64,000 bases of DNA, from positions 42,727,711 to 42,791,710 of the forward strand of contig OZ007573.1 in the NCBI GenBank assembly GCA_963931925.1, read 5' to 3'. The translations under genes and the position numbers were made by a program. This stretch comes from Onchidella celtica. Lineage: Eukaryota; Mollusca; Gastropoda; Systellommatophora; Onchidiidae. Below are positions 34,589 through 44,664 of the stretch, one piece after another (the stretch's first letter is position 1; the number at the start of each line of letters is the position of its first letter). Under the pieces are notes generated by a model that saw only the letters and a program-made list of their open reading frames with translations, was not told the DNA's origin and made no database searches.

Positions 34589-34950
34589 AATCTCCATGTC
34601 CATTCCTCCCGGCCCCACCCACCACCAATCTCCATGTCCATTCCTCCCGGCCCCACCCACCACCAATCTCCATGTCCATTCCTCCCGGCCCCACCCACCA
34701 CCAATCTCCATGTCCATTCCTCCCGGCCCCACCCACCACCAATCTCCATGTCCATTCCTCACGGCCCCACCCACCACCAATCTCCATGTCCATTCCTCCC
34801 GGCCCCACCCACCACCAATCTCCATGTCCATTCCTCCCGGCCCCACCCACCACCAATCTCCATGTCCATTCCTCACGGCCCCACCCACCACCAATCTCCA
34901 TGTCCATTCCTCACGGCCCCACCCACCACCAATCTCCATGTCCCCATTTT
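34589..34950. repeat. 38-bp minisatellite, about ten units
   Basis: The unit contains CCACCACCAATCTCCATG and TCCATTCCTCCCGGCC; CCCGG alternates with CACGG in some units. Since 38 is not a multiple of three, successive units are read in all three frames and give several overlapping open frames on both strands that look alike (SMSIPPGPTHHQ and its reverse). No spacers, so not CRISPR. Confidence 0.93.
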
Positions 34951-37039
34951 CTGAGGATAATTTAATGCCACAATAAAACTACAAAGCTGCCTGCCCACTT
35001 CTGAAAGTAGTTAACAGTCAAGAGAACCGCGTACACATAAAAATCGCCTACTCTAGCTCTGGGCGGAGGTGGGGGATTCGGATTAACCGAGGAACAAGTT
35101 TAGCATGCTACGCTGCACCGGGATTTCAGGGGTCCCATACTAAATGCTTGCATTCACTAACAGCTACAGTTCAGTGTTTCTGCACTTACTCTACTGCTTT
35201 AGTGCTATACTTCAACTTCAGTGAACCACTGGCTATTTTAAGGTGAGCGATTTTAGCCAATTATATTCTTATTATTGGGATTATTATTATAACACAGTAA
35301 GGGAGTGTGCGATATCTAAGTGATACATCTGAAACGCACAACTACAAAAGAATTTGAAATTGAGGTCTCAGGCTCTGCACAAAGGTCAAAACTTGGAAAA
35401 TCGCCTGTTCCAAGGTAAGCTGTTTTCAGTGCTGCAGATGTACACCCATGTATGAAGTATTTGTTTCTGTTCACATGCAAGCCAAAACACAGTCGGAAAC
35501 GCGCTAGCTGTTTGCGTTGTTTTGAAAATCCGCTGCTTGAGGCGATTGTTCTCTGCTTCTCGGCACTGTTTTTTTTTTTTTTGCAACGGTCGAAGGGAAT
35601 GTCATCCGTGCCATCACTTCCTGTGGGTGAACTTTGATCTTGTTGAACTGGGAGTTACAAATTGATTTTTTGAAATCTTCAAATCTTTATTAAATCGGAA
35701 AAACAATAGCATTTTCGAAATCAGCGCATCAAAGTAAGCAAATTCCACGCCTGAGCGAGTCCTTTTGTTGCGTTATAACTGAAATGTTTATTTCAAGCAT
35801 TATTTTGGGGAACAGAAGAAGGGAAGAAAAGTATTCAGTGTAGTCATCACTGATAAAACGCACCATATTGTTTCCTATATCTGAGTATATCATGCACGCA
35901 GAAATGACGTCCATTTTTGGAACATATGAGCTTGATTTTTAAAAGTAAAGATATCATTAGATAATTACTGTGTACAACTTCTAAAAGGCTGAGCAGGTCT
36001 ATGCGTTGGATCTTGCTTGGAGCCACAGCTCAAGATTTGAACTGAAGTACAACACAAAAGGTCTATGAAAACCGCATACAAAACGCAATCCATGTGAACA
36101 GTAATCCGATCGTGTGTCCAAAACACTCGCGTGTAAAAGGCGCGCTTGCAAAGCAGGCATGTTCCAATCACGTCTACATGTGAACTGAAATGAAAACACG
36201 GCTCAGGCCCTCAGTCAGCTTGCTGGTTTGTTACAATCGGGCATACATAATGTAATCTACTACATTTTAAAAACCGCCAACTTTGACTGATTATAAAATT
36301 TGTTTGGTTTTCATCTGTCGATTTCTTCCAGTCTTTCTGTCTTTGAGCTTGCGCAAAATATTCTGAACAAAGTGGAGGACCTGACAGACTGTTATCGTTA
36401 TTAACAAAAACTCGAAGAGAACAAAAAGAAATTTTGTATTTTTGTATTTGTATTTATTGTATTTGCATATATCTTTTTTTCTACGAAGAGAATTCACTCC
36501 TGTCCGTTTAATGAAAATCAGAAAGTTCGGGGGATTGACATTTTTACCAATGGACCGATAATTTTGAAAATTTGCATGTGGCCTTAAAAGCAATTTGTTT
36601 TCCTTACTCGTTTTTCAATGTGATCCGTTGATTCTGGGATTTCCTTTATTTATCCCTGTAATGCACATTAAAATATCCGCACAGGCATTTGAAAGTTTTA
36701 CATAAACCAGGCATCACGAACACCATTGTCAACTTTGTCGAAGAAACATGTTAGCTAAAAAAAAAAAAAAAGTTGGAAATTGAAGCAATACTTCCAAAGA
36801 AAATTGCCTTAACGGATTAAATTAACCTGGAACGACCACAATCATGTTTGTTGCTAGTCCCCCCTCCCCCCCCTCCCCCCTCTCCCTCCAGGCATGTCTA
36901 TTCATTGATATTTATTGATCCTAAAGTGCGTTGCCAGGCTGAAATAGATACCTGTAATCTTTACCCTAAGATTTCTCGTCCCATGGTTCAAAGACCACAG
37001 CAGAATACCAGTGTCTGAAAGGCAATCTTGGAAGAGCAG
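34951..37039. other. Intergenic DNA, no gene recognised
   Basis: A/T-rich sequence with a T run at 35571-35582, an A run at 36759-36772 and a C/T-rich tract at 36857-36892. No open frame over about 100 codons and no exon-like block with splice signals that I can support. Confidence 0.4.
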
Positions 37040-37042
37040 ATT

Positions 37043-38188
37043 TTAAGTTTTGATAACGCTATTGTGGTTACGTATATTGTTGGCCTGGATAGTTGCCACG
37101 ATAATATGGGCGAGGCTCGTAAAAAGAATAGCTCTGGTATCCTCGACGCGGGGATAAATTACTTCGATTCGGAAAATCCCTCTGTCTAAAAAAAGGCGGC
37201 TCTGATTGAGAGCGCGGATTTGGGGCCTGACGACGAGTCGGCCTTGAACGATCGTGTCCGGTTGGCGCTCCTTTGCCCACGTTGGCATAACACGGTGCTG
37301 TAGTTGAAGGCTTTGCCAAAGGACGATTTGGGTGGGCGGACGCATAACGTTCCGCGCACGATGTGATTTCTTCAGAGGATGTCGGTGCCCTCTCTTTAAG
37401 GTGGGCAACCAAATCGGAATGACATGCCGTATAGATTTGGTCTTTTAAGACCAAATCATAAAGTTGGAAATAATTTCCGGTAGTCACGTTCGCGAGTTCG
37501 ATCCAGCGATCTAAGTAATGTTTCAGCCGATTCACATAAGTTGAGAAATTTTCAGATGGCTCAGGTTTACATGCGCGAAATCTCTGATGAAAGCCATCCT
37601 CGGTATGCTGGAATCGCTTAAGCAGTGCTGTTTTAAGCTTGTCATAGTCGTTGGCATCCTCTACTTTGAGGCTATGAAATACTTCTAGAGCCTTACCTGT
37701 TAGTAAATTAGACAGGCATGAACTGCACATCGCCTGCTGCCATCCGACGCATTTAGCGTGTAGCTCGAACCGATGCAAATATGCGTCGATCCGGTCGAGT
37801 TTTTCATTAAACGTCGGAAGCTTCGGTTTTGTAGCATATGTATTGCTGGCAGCAGTGGGGGCTATAAGCGATTCTCGCTCTAGTTTCTTGATTGCGAGTT
37901 CATGCTCCCTTTTTTCTCTCTCTACAGCCTCTTTTTCTCTCTCTCTTGCTTCTTTTTCTCGTTCTCTTTCTCTTTCCTTTTCTCTCTCTCTTTCTTTTTC
38001 TCTTTCTCTTTCTCTTTCTTCTTTTTGTCTCTCTCTTGCTTCTTTTTCTCTTTCTTTTTCTCTTGCTGCTACCCGATCCTCACGGTCTCGGTCCTGCTGT
38101 ACTTGTCGTTCGCACTACGAGGCGCGTTCTTCTTCTGGTATACCCAGAGCCTTGGCAGAGTCAATGTATTTCAGAAACTCGGCCATAA
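37043..38188 (-). pseudogene. Gypsy-type gag remnant
   Basis: The minus strand begins MAEFLKYIDSAKALG, continues with a long Glu/Arg-rich coiled-coil-like stretch over the GA/TC run at 37900-38060, and then has a recognisable retrotransposon Gag core. Key motifs are GWQQAMCSSCLSNLLTGKA, LLKRFQHTEDGFHQRFR and ENFSTYVNRLKHYLDRWIEL, followed by a basic Pro/Arg/Tyr-rich tail (about 37068-37270). It is broken (a small number of breaks) and has no protease or reverse transcriptase after it. Confidence 0.78.
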
Positions 38189-39699
38189 TGTGTATTAAAA
38201 TCTGTTACCCGTATAGATTCGTATAGAATCAAAACACTGGCACGGTAGTGTGGACAATTAGTAAGTATTTACCTACTGTTACGGTATATCGCGGTATCAA
38301 TTATAGTATCTGTAACAGTTACTCTCTCTCAATATTAATTCAGTGTCCTACGTTAGCACTGCTTCGCGAAAAGAACGTTCTATCTCTCTCTGTAAATTGC
38401 AGGCAGTGTCACTTCCACTGCAAAAATTTTATCTCTCTCTCTCTGAATATGAATTCTAGTAAGGCAGTGCCGTCTATCCGTTGCTCCCACTGCAATAAAA
38501 TATATATGTATCGCCTTCAATGCGATAAATCAGTGCCTTGAGTGATCACTCTCAAAATTTATGTCTCTCTCAACGCGACGAACCAGTGTCCTCTGTTATC
38601 ACTGTCAAAAATGTATCGCTCTCTCAATGCGACAAATCAAAAATATATCTCTCTCTCAACGCGACAAATTTGAAATATCTCTGTCTTCTTAAAACGCGCA
38701 CACGCAGTGTCCTCTGTTACCACTGCAAAAACTCTGAAAAACGCGAACACGCAGTGTCCTCTGTTACCACTGCAAAAATATACTCTCTATATTCGACGTG
38801 AAATTAGCACGTGACCAAAAATTTCTTATCTCTCTCTCTCACATATCAATACCAGATTACAATTCAACGTGGTTTTAGCACGTGAAACACCTCAGGCATA
38901 TATTGTAAACATAGCAATGTTAGTATACTAGTTTAAAGTTTATAAGGAAGGAAAAAAAAACATACACTAAACAGGACGCTAAACTCAGAAGGAAGACGAA
39001 CGATAACAGACCCTACAAGTCCTAACTTATATTACAGAAAGTTTAAGAAAAAGACAGGAGAGATATCTTCCTAAAGAAATGTGAGGAAGCAAAAGAAACG
39101 CCACAATCTATACGAATAATGGATCCCTAATAGAACTATTCACAGTTAAGCAAATCCCCCCGAGTTATCAATAGCCACCAAGGCACTCCAATATCCTTCG
39201 TAATGGCAAAGAAGATATGCTATACTATGATCCCAACCAACCTCCCGCTCTTAAACTAAACATATAGTAGAGGGAAAAAAGCCTGGAAACACAGAGCGGA
39301 AAGTACCTCGCCCTCCTCAAGACTGACAAACAGATGGTTCACTTAACTTTCTTTTGAGGAATTCAGATGGTCATGTCCTCAATCCATAGCTCGTTCCAAG
39401 CCCAAAAAAATGTGTTTCTGTCTCAGGTAGATCTCTAAGGTGAATGGTGTCCCTCGCCGGTGTCGTCGGGTCAATGGGATGATCAGCTCACCATATGAAA
39501 TTGAACCAAAATGTTATATTAATACAAATTGCCTATAACCTAAAATAAAAAGGACCTGAAATCACAATGTTATAAAAGTGCAATACTAAATAATGAATAA
39601 AATGCAATAGATCTAAGGGTAAGTCTGTCAATAGGTTTTAAGAATAATTTATGTAAATGGCATGGCGTTATTTAAGTTCTTTAGGGGGTCCCTCTCCAG

Positions 39700-41101
39700 T
39701 GTTACGGGTCTGGTACTGGGTGATAGTGTTACAGAGTGGGTGTTATGGGTTATTGGTTTTATGACTGCATTTTAAAATCGAGAGGTATTTATGAATTACT
39801 CTTTCGTACCATGCCACACACTAATAACAATCTGAATAAGTTTTATGAACAGACCTGCAGGGCCACAAATTTAATTACTTTAACTTTCCTAACAATTTTG
39901 TCTAGACCTCTTACACACTAAAAAGACAACATCAGCAGCATCAAATGAAAATTCAATAATATGACACTAGAAGTCTCCTCTAGATTCCTATAAGATTAAG
40001 ATCATTCTGACTCACTAACAATTCGAGTATTAATTACCTATCTCTCAGATATAGTCTGCCTACTATCTATCAAGCACTATACTAATGTCTCTGGCGACAA
40101 TGTCATCTCAGCTATTTGTGCCTACCGCTTATAATGGATCAAGCTCGTCAATACAAACTGACGTAGTTAAGTTAGATCTACTCTAGGATGGGCTGGCAAT
40201 CCCCAGCCTCATCCAGACAAATCAATTCCAATTCACAGTTGTGTATGCCAAACATTCATACTAGATCTAGTTGCAAGTTAATATACATCTTTGTCTTGCA
40301 TTCTTGGGTAGCACTTCTAGCATGTGCGGCAATCCTGTCCTACTGGAAAAATTACGTTCAGCTCCTCGTTCATTGTTGAATCATCAACAGACAAACACTT
40401 ACACTTGGTCCCTGATAAGGAATCAGGGAACAGTAGACAACAGCAGTGGGTATATCATAATCGAGCACATGGCTTCATCTCAATGCCTATAATGGACATA
40501 GACATAAAAACAACAGTCTTCTGATTCTTCTGGCAGAATCACGCCGACGCCTGCACAGATGGAATTTTCTGTATGGAGTGATGAACATAGGAATGGCTAC
40601 GCTTTTATACTGTGCGGCCAGCTGCAAATTACCGTCCAAATGCCTAGATTTGATTGGTGCATCCATTCGAGCCCAGCTCGCAGTATTAATAGATTCTGCA
40701 TGGAAGTTGGTCACGGCCTTGTACTAGAAACAGACAAGGTCAAATTAAAATGTCAAAACCATTACTAAAATCTCTAAACCCTCGTGCTTTCTACGTTTTA
40801 TGTACGAATTTCTGAACGCGACTAAGCGTCTTAAACTATCTATCCTTATTCACCCCTTCTCTTCCCTTGTAAGAGTTCATCAAAATCACGGGGTCGAGAA
40901 TTGCACTGTCACTCCTAACTTATCCATTTATTCTATCTTGCCCCACTTTCTTTCCATCTCTAAGAAAAAGTGTTACAAAAACAAACTGTTCACGAGAACA
41001 GTTCAAGGACATTTACGCTAGTTATAATCAACGAGACCGTGAAAAAAACAAGTCTTTTCAAGTCGTGACCCAGCACGACAATTATAGTATTAACCTTGAC
41101 A
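39700..41101 (-). repeat. LTR of the broken Gypsy element
   Basis: It runs from TGTTACGGG to CCTTGACA in plus-strand coordinates, 1402 bases, and is homologous to the solo LTR at 11276-12599. It lies on the 5' side of the gag remnant on the minus strand. Confidence 0.8.
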
Positions 41102-41384
41102 TACGTCGCTCAATTTCTTTACATAGAAGCAATCTCCTGGAGAGTGTCGGGGGGGGGGGGGGGAGTGGGGGTCTGCAAATTCACGCCTGGAAAAAGCTGT
41201 TTGGGGAGAGGGGCCTTATTAGATAACTATGGCATCACGCATGCGCAGTTTCTTCTCTGGCCCTATACAAAACAAAGCACATAGCATGACGTCACATCTC
41301 CAAGGCAACATAACACCGTATGTACACACGGGCATATCGTCATCTGGGAGAACGCTGTGATCCATTTTGAACAAGGATCTCATT

Positions 41385-41530
41385 AGCCCCGAAGCTGAAA
41401 GTTCTTACTATAGAACAACACCTACTGCTTGTTCCATCTGACATTACTAAAAACAAGAGCTTAAGCTGATAGTTCTCATGATAGAACAACATCGTCTGTC
41501 TAATCCATCTGACAGTGCGAAAGACAAGAG
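41385..41530. repeat. Tandem repeat, about 70-bp unit, two units (locus 1)
   Basis: Units contain TAGAACAAC, then CCATCTGACA and ACAAGAG. The same units occur at 52335-52485. The array is interrupted on its right by the hAT-like element at 41531. Confidence 0.6.
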
Positions 41531-42275
41531 CAGGGTTACCAGATTGGCTTTTTAAAAGCCAAATTCCAGAAATTTGGATTTTTTAAATCATGATTGGCGC
41601 CAGAAAATTCATTTGGCTTTTTGGCTTTTTTCTTTACGAACTAAATGTATCTTCAAGAAAACTCCATACCATCCTTTTCTAAAACAATTTTTTTTCTAGA
41701 AAATATGTTTTCGTCAGTTACGTGTACATATACCAACATTTTTGCTGTTAATTTTCAAGAAAACGCCAACCGACAAGGCCAGTGTCCACTTGACATGGAT
41801 TCTATGGCGTATATTTTTTTAAATACAACGGGTTTTTGTTTTTTTTTTTGTTGAAAGATTGCAACCCACCTTAGGACCCCCGACACACACTATGCTTCTG
41901 GATGGATATACTTCACCATGAAACATTTAAAGAGCTGGCCACCCTTGACTTTGTTTGCCTAAGAATCCCAGTCTGCTATAACGAAGAGGATATTGGTGCT
42001 ATTGTTAGAATTGGTGCGGAACTATTGATTATAAAGAATGTTGCATAAACTTTCACTGCATCTCCAGAAATTTTTTGAAAAACAAAAAAGGCAACTCACA
42101 AGATCTAAGCCAAATGTCCACTCATTCTAGTGGGGAGAAGAAGATTAAACTGGTTCTGGAGCTTTTCATGTCATGTTAGTATGAAAACTATACTGAAATT
42201 TGTTTGGCTTTTTTTCTGGCTTTTTTTTCTAGTATTATTTGGCTTAAACTTAGAATTTCATTCTGGCAACCCTTG
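41531..42275. mobile_element. hAT-like non-autonomous element
   Basis: Left end CAGGGTTACCAGATTGGC and right end CATTCTGGCAACCCTTG are inverted copies with small differences, and GGCTTTTT/AAAAAGCC stretches lie inside both ends. The flanks GACAAGAG and GACAAAAC agree at six of eight positions, compatible with a decayed 8-base duplication. The interior has no recognisable transposase. Confidence 0.55.
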
Positions 42276-42283
42276 ACAAAACT

Positions 42284-43289
42284 TAGGCGGGGGAGGGTTC
42301 CGGTAGCGGTTTTGAAATCAAGGTCGGTCTTTTGCAGGCTCCATATACTTTGGATACTTCTTGGTCATACAGGAATTTATCGTGTTTAATTTCGGTGGGG
42401 ATTCATGTAAGTTGGCTGTTGCTTTCTTTCTGTGCTATTTTAGAGCTCCGTGCAGCTGTCAGTGCGGAGTAACTTGCCCTTATTATTATCTTGCTGTCTT
42501 GCTTACATAGTAAGCCGGGCAAGATGGCGGCTCCCGCCACGGGTAGAGTGGGGTGGGAGATGGACGCGTATGATTAATAATTATTTTTACACTCGACTAT
42601 TGTCCCGCCTGATGGTAGCTTCATCAAAGGGCTAGATCTATGTAGAGCCTGTGAAGCTACAACAAGACCCCTAGGAGCAGAGGGAGCTCAGAAGATTGGA
42701 GTGGGGGGGGGGGGGTGCGGGTGGAAGGTATAATTATGTAAAAGGGACTGTTGCAAGGAAAAGCTGCTAACATAGGGGATCGTATTCACGGGCCAGTCGA
42801 TCTCGTTGCTTGCGAGAAACCCTGTATCTGCCACGGGTGCAGGCTGCGCACAACTAAATTCATAATCGGAGGCATACCATTATCGGTCGGCAATGAAGAG
42901 ATAGAGAAGGCCCTAACTGCTAAATGTGTGGTGTTACTCTCAGCAATGAGAACAACATTACGGAGACGAGAAGGGTGGTGGGGGGGGGGGTGGACAGGAT
43001 TTAAAAGAGGAAGACGTTTTGTTTATGCAGGCGTTCCTGTGATAAACATGGCGGTATCTATTCCCACAGGCGTGTGGAACGGTACACTATTATAGGGAAC
43101 AGGTCAGACCAGGACGACCCAACATTAGTACACTATATCGACACCTGTGGATAACAGTGAGGACAAAGAGGAAAATCTATCACTGTCAGTAACACACACA
43201 GATCACATTCCGAACATTGGGCTCGAATTAGACAGACGCACAACAAACACTGTTAGTGGGGCTTGATTATGTGGAACAATGGTTAAAAA
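42284..43289 (+). mobile_element. Decayed 5' module (5' UTR and ORF1) of a related LINE
   Basis: ATG at 42524 is in the same context (CAAGATGGCG) as the intact LINE's ORF1. Downstream, PDGSFIKGLDLCRACE then GAEGAQKIG (about 42600-42700) match PDSSKPIGGLEICKACE and GAQKISG of the intact ORF1. TTKFIIGGIPLSVGNEEIE and FKRGRRFVY (about 42850-43030) match its RRM-like part. LDYVEQW near 43264 matches the end IDWFEQ. No single frame covers these blocks, and the charged C-terminal half is shortened. No ORF2 follows; the intact LINE starts directly after. Confidence 0.7.
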
Positions 43290-43521
43290 AGGACTTCCGG
43301 TGAATGGCAGATCGACGTCGGTCGTGTCTAACTCTCTCTCCGCTTATCATAAGTGGCTGGGTAGCAGTTGTATAGCGTGGTGGTGAAATATTCTTGTTTG
43401 TGTGGATCACAATAGTAAGCGGTAAGATTTTGTGAGTCGTAAGGTAAGTTTTTGCTTTTCTTCCTTTCCTCTGCATTCAGTAAACCCGTTCGTGTGTGAA
43501 ACCCGGCTCCTAGGCTCAAAC

Positions 43522-44514
43522 ATGGCGTCCGCACGAGTTGTTCCGGCTTGTTTTATCCTGGACAAGGCTTTCGCCCCGGACTCCAGTAAACCTATAGGGG
43601 GTCTAGAAATATGTAAAGCTTGCGAGGAAATCAGCGGGGAGGGTTTGATTCACGGAGCCCAGAAGATCTCTGGACTCTGGAGAATCTACCCTTTATCCTT
43701 AGACGCAAGGAGAACACTCATAATTGAAGGGATCGAATTAAGGGGGCAATCTATTACCGTCCTTGACAAGAACCCTTTTATTGTAGCGGGTGGAGGAGAA
43801 AGGGCGACCACAAAACTGATCATTGGCAATGTGCCAATATCGGTCTCAAATAGCGAAATCGAGTGTACTCTTAAAAAGCTGGGGGTAACCGCAAGGTCGG
43901 GGATGAAAGATGAGAACTATAGAGATGAGCTAGGCGGACTGACGCGATTTAGGACTGGCAGGAGGTTTGTCTATATAGACCTGCCTGCATCTTCGCTTCC
44001 TAAGACAGCTAAAGTAGGCACTCAATTCCTGGCTTTTTTGTACTATAGGGAGCAGGAGCGAGAGGTAGTGAAGACAAAAGCAACAGGTTTGACACAAGGG
44101 GAGGGGGAGATGGAAAGAACGCAGAAAGACAACTCAGAGGACCAAAACAAAACAAAACAAAATGACACAGAGGTCGAGCCTGAGAATGAGAAGATAGGCA
44201 TGTCATCTCATGACAAGGCTATTGAGCGAGCAAGAACAATGCTCACAAAAAAACAGAGTACACTCGACCTCTTTCGGGGAGGAGCGAGAAGACCGCGGTC
44301 GGCAGAAGGCCACAGTAAACGACAGCGAACCTCAAGCTTGGAGAGAGGAGGTGATAAGAGAAAAAAGGCTGAGAAAATACGCAGCGATAGAGAGAATGGT
44401 GGAGCGAGTGAGCGGGAGAGCGGGGGGAAAAATGTTAGGGCGGGGGAAGAACACGCGAGTGAAAACACACTGAACAAAAACATTGACTGGTTTGAGCAGG
44501 CAGGCGAGACGTAG
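43522..44514 (+). CDS. LINE ORF1 protein, RRM-like, 330 aa
   Basis: It probably encodes the RNA-binding partner of the LINE ribonucleoprotein. The start is the ATG in CAAACATGGCG; the open frame reaches further upstream without an ATG. Residues 1-95 include GLEICKACEE and GAQKISGLWRIYPLSLDARR. Residues about 97-180 look like an RRM: KLIIGNVPISVS resembles RNP2, and FRTGRRFVYIDLP lies where RNP1 should be. The C-terminal half (about 185-330) is highly charged, rich in Glu, Lys and Arg, and probably disordered. There is no CCHC knuckle such as many Tx1-type ORF1 proteins have. It precedes ORF2 by 150 bases, so ORF2 would need internal initiation or reinitiation. Confidence 0.8.
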   Translation: MASARVVPACFILDKAFAPDSSKPIGGLEICKACEEISGEGLIHGAQKISGLWRIYPLSLDARRTLIIEGIELRGQSITVLDKNPFIVAGGGERATTKLIIGNVPISVSNSEIECTLKKLGVTARSGMKDENYRDELGGLTRFRTGRRFVYIDLPASSLPKTAKVGTQFLAFLYYREQEREVVKTKATGLTQGEGEMERTQKDNSEDQNKTKQNDTEVEPENEKIGMSSHDKAIERARTMLTKKQSTLDLFRGGARRPRSAEGHSKRQRTSSLERGGDKRKKAEKIRSDRENGGASERESGGKNVRAGEEHASENTLNKNIDWFEQAGET

Positions 44515-44599
44515 TCTACTCGTCTTTGTGGTGTCTCTTGATTAACGGACTTGGCCTGTTCACGGACTTTGCCTCTCGGACCTAGCGGACTTTGTCGTC

Positions 44600-44635
<36 letters not shown>

Positions 44636-44664
44636 CCTTTATCTGTATCTACTAGTCATTGTCT

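Larger units (their letters stand above)
37040..41101 (-). mobile_element. Broken Ty3/Gypsy element: LTR, leader and gag remnant
   Basis: Read on the minus strand it has one LTR (39700-41101), a roughly 1.5-kb leader with tandem repeats (38190-39699) and a gag remnant (37043-38188). The element stops there; pol and the second LTR are absent from the window. The leader shares blocks with the non-coding element at 27796-33028. A GGTTCAATTTCATATGGTG-like segment near 39490 and the LTR-proximal GTCCCTCTCCAG are leader landmarks. It is a truncated fossil of moderate age. Confidence 0.8.

Noticed and set aside
34438-34976. Pro/His-rich frames up to 175 codons
   Set aside because: All are readings of the 38-bp minisatellite and its CAC-rich flank.
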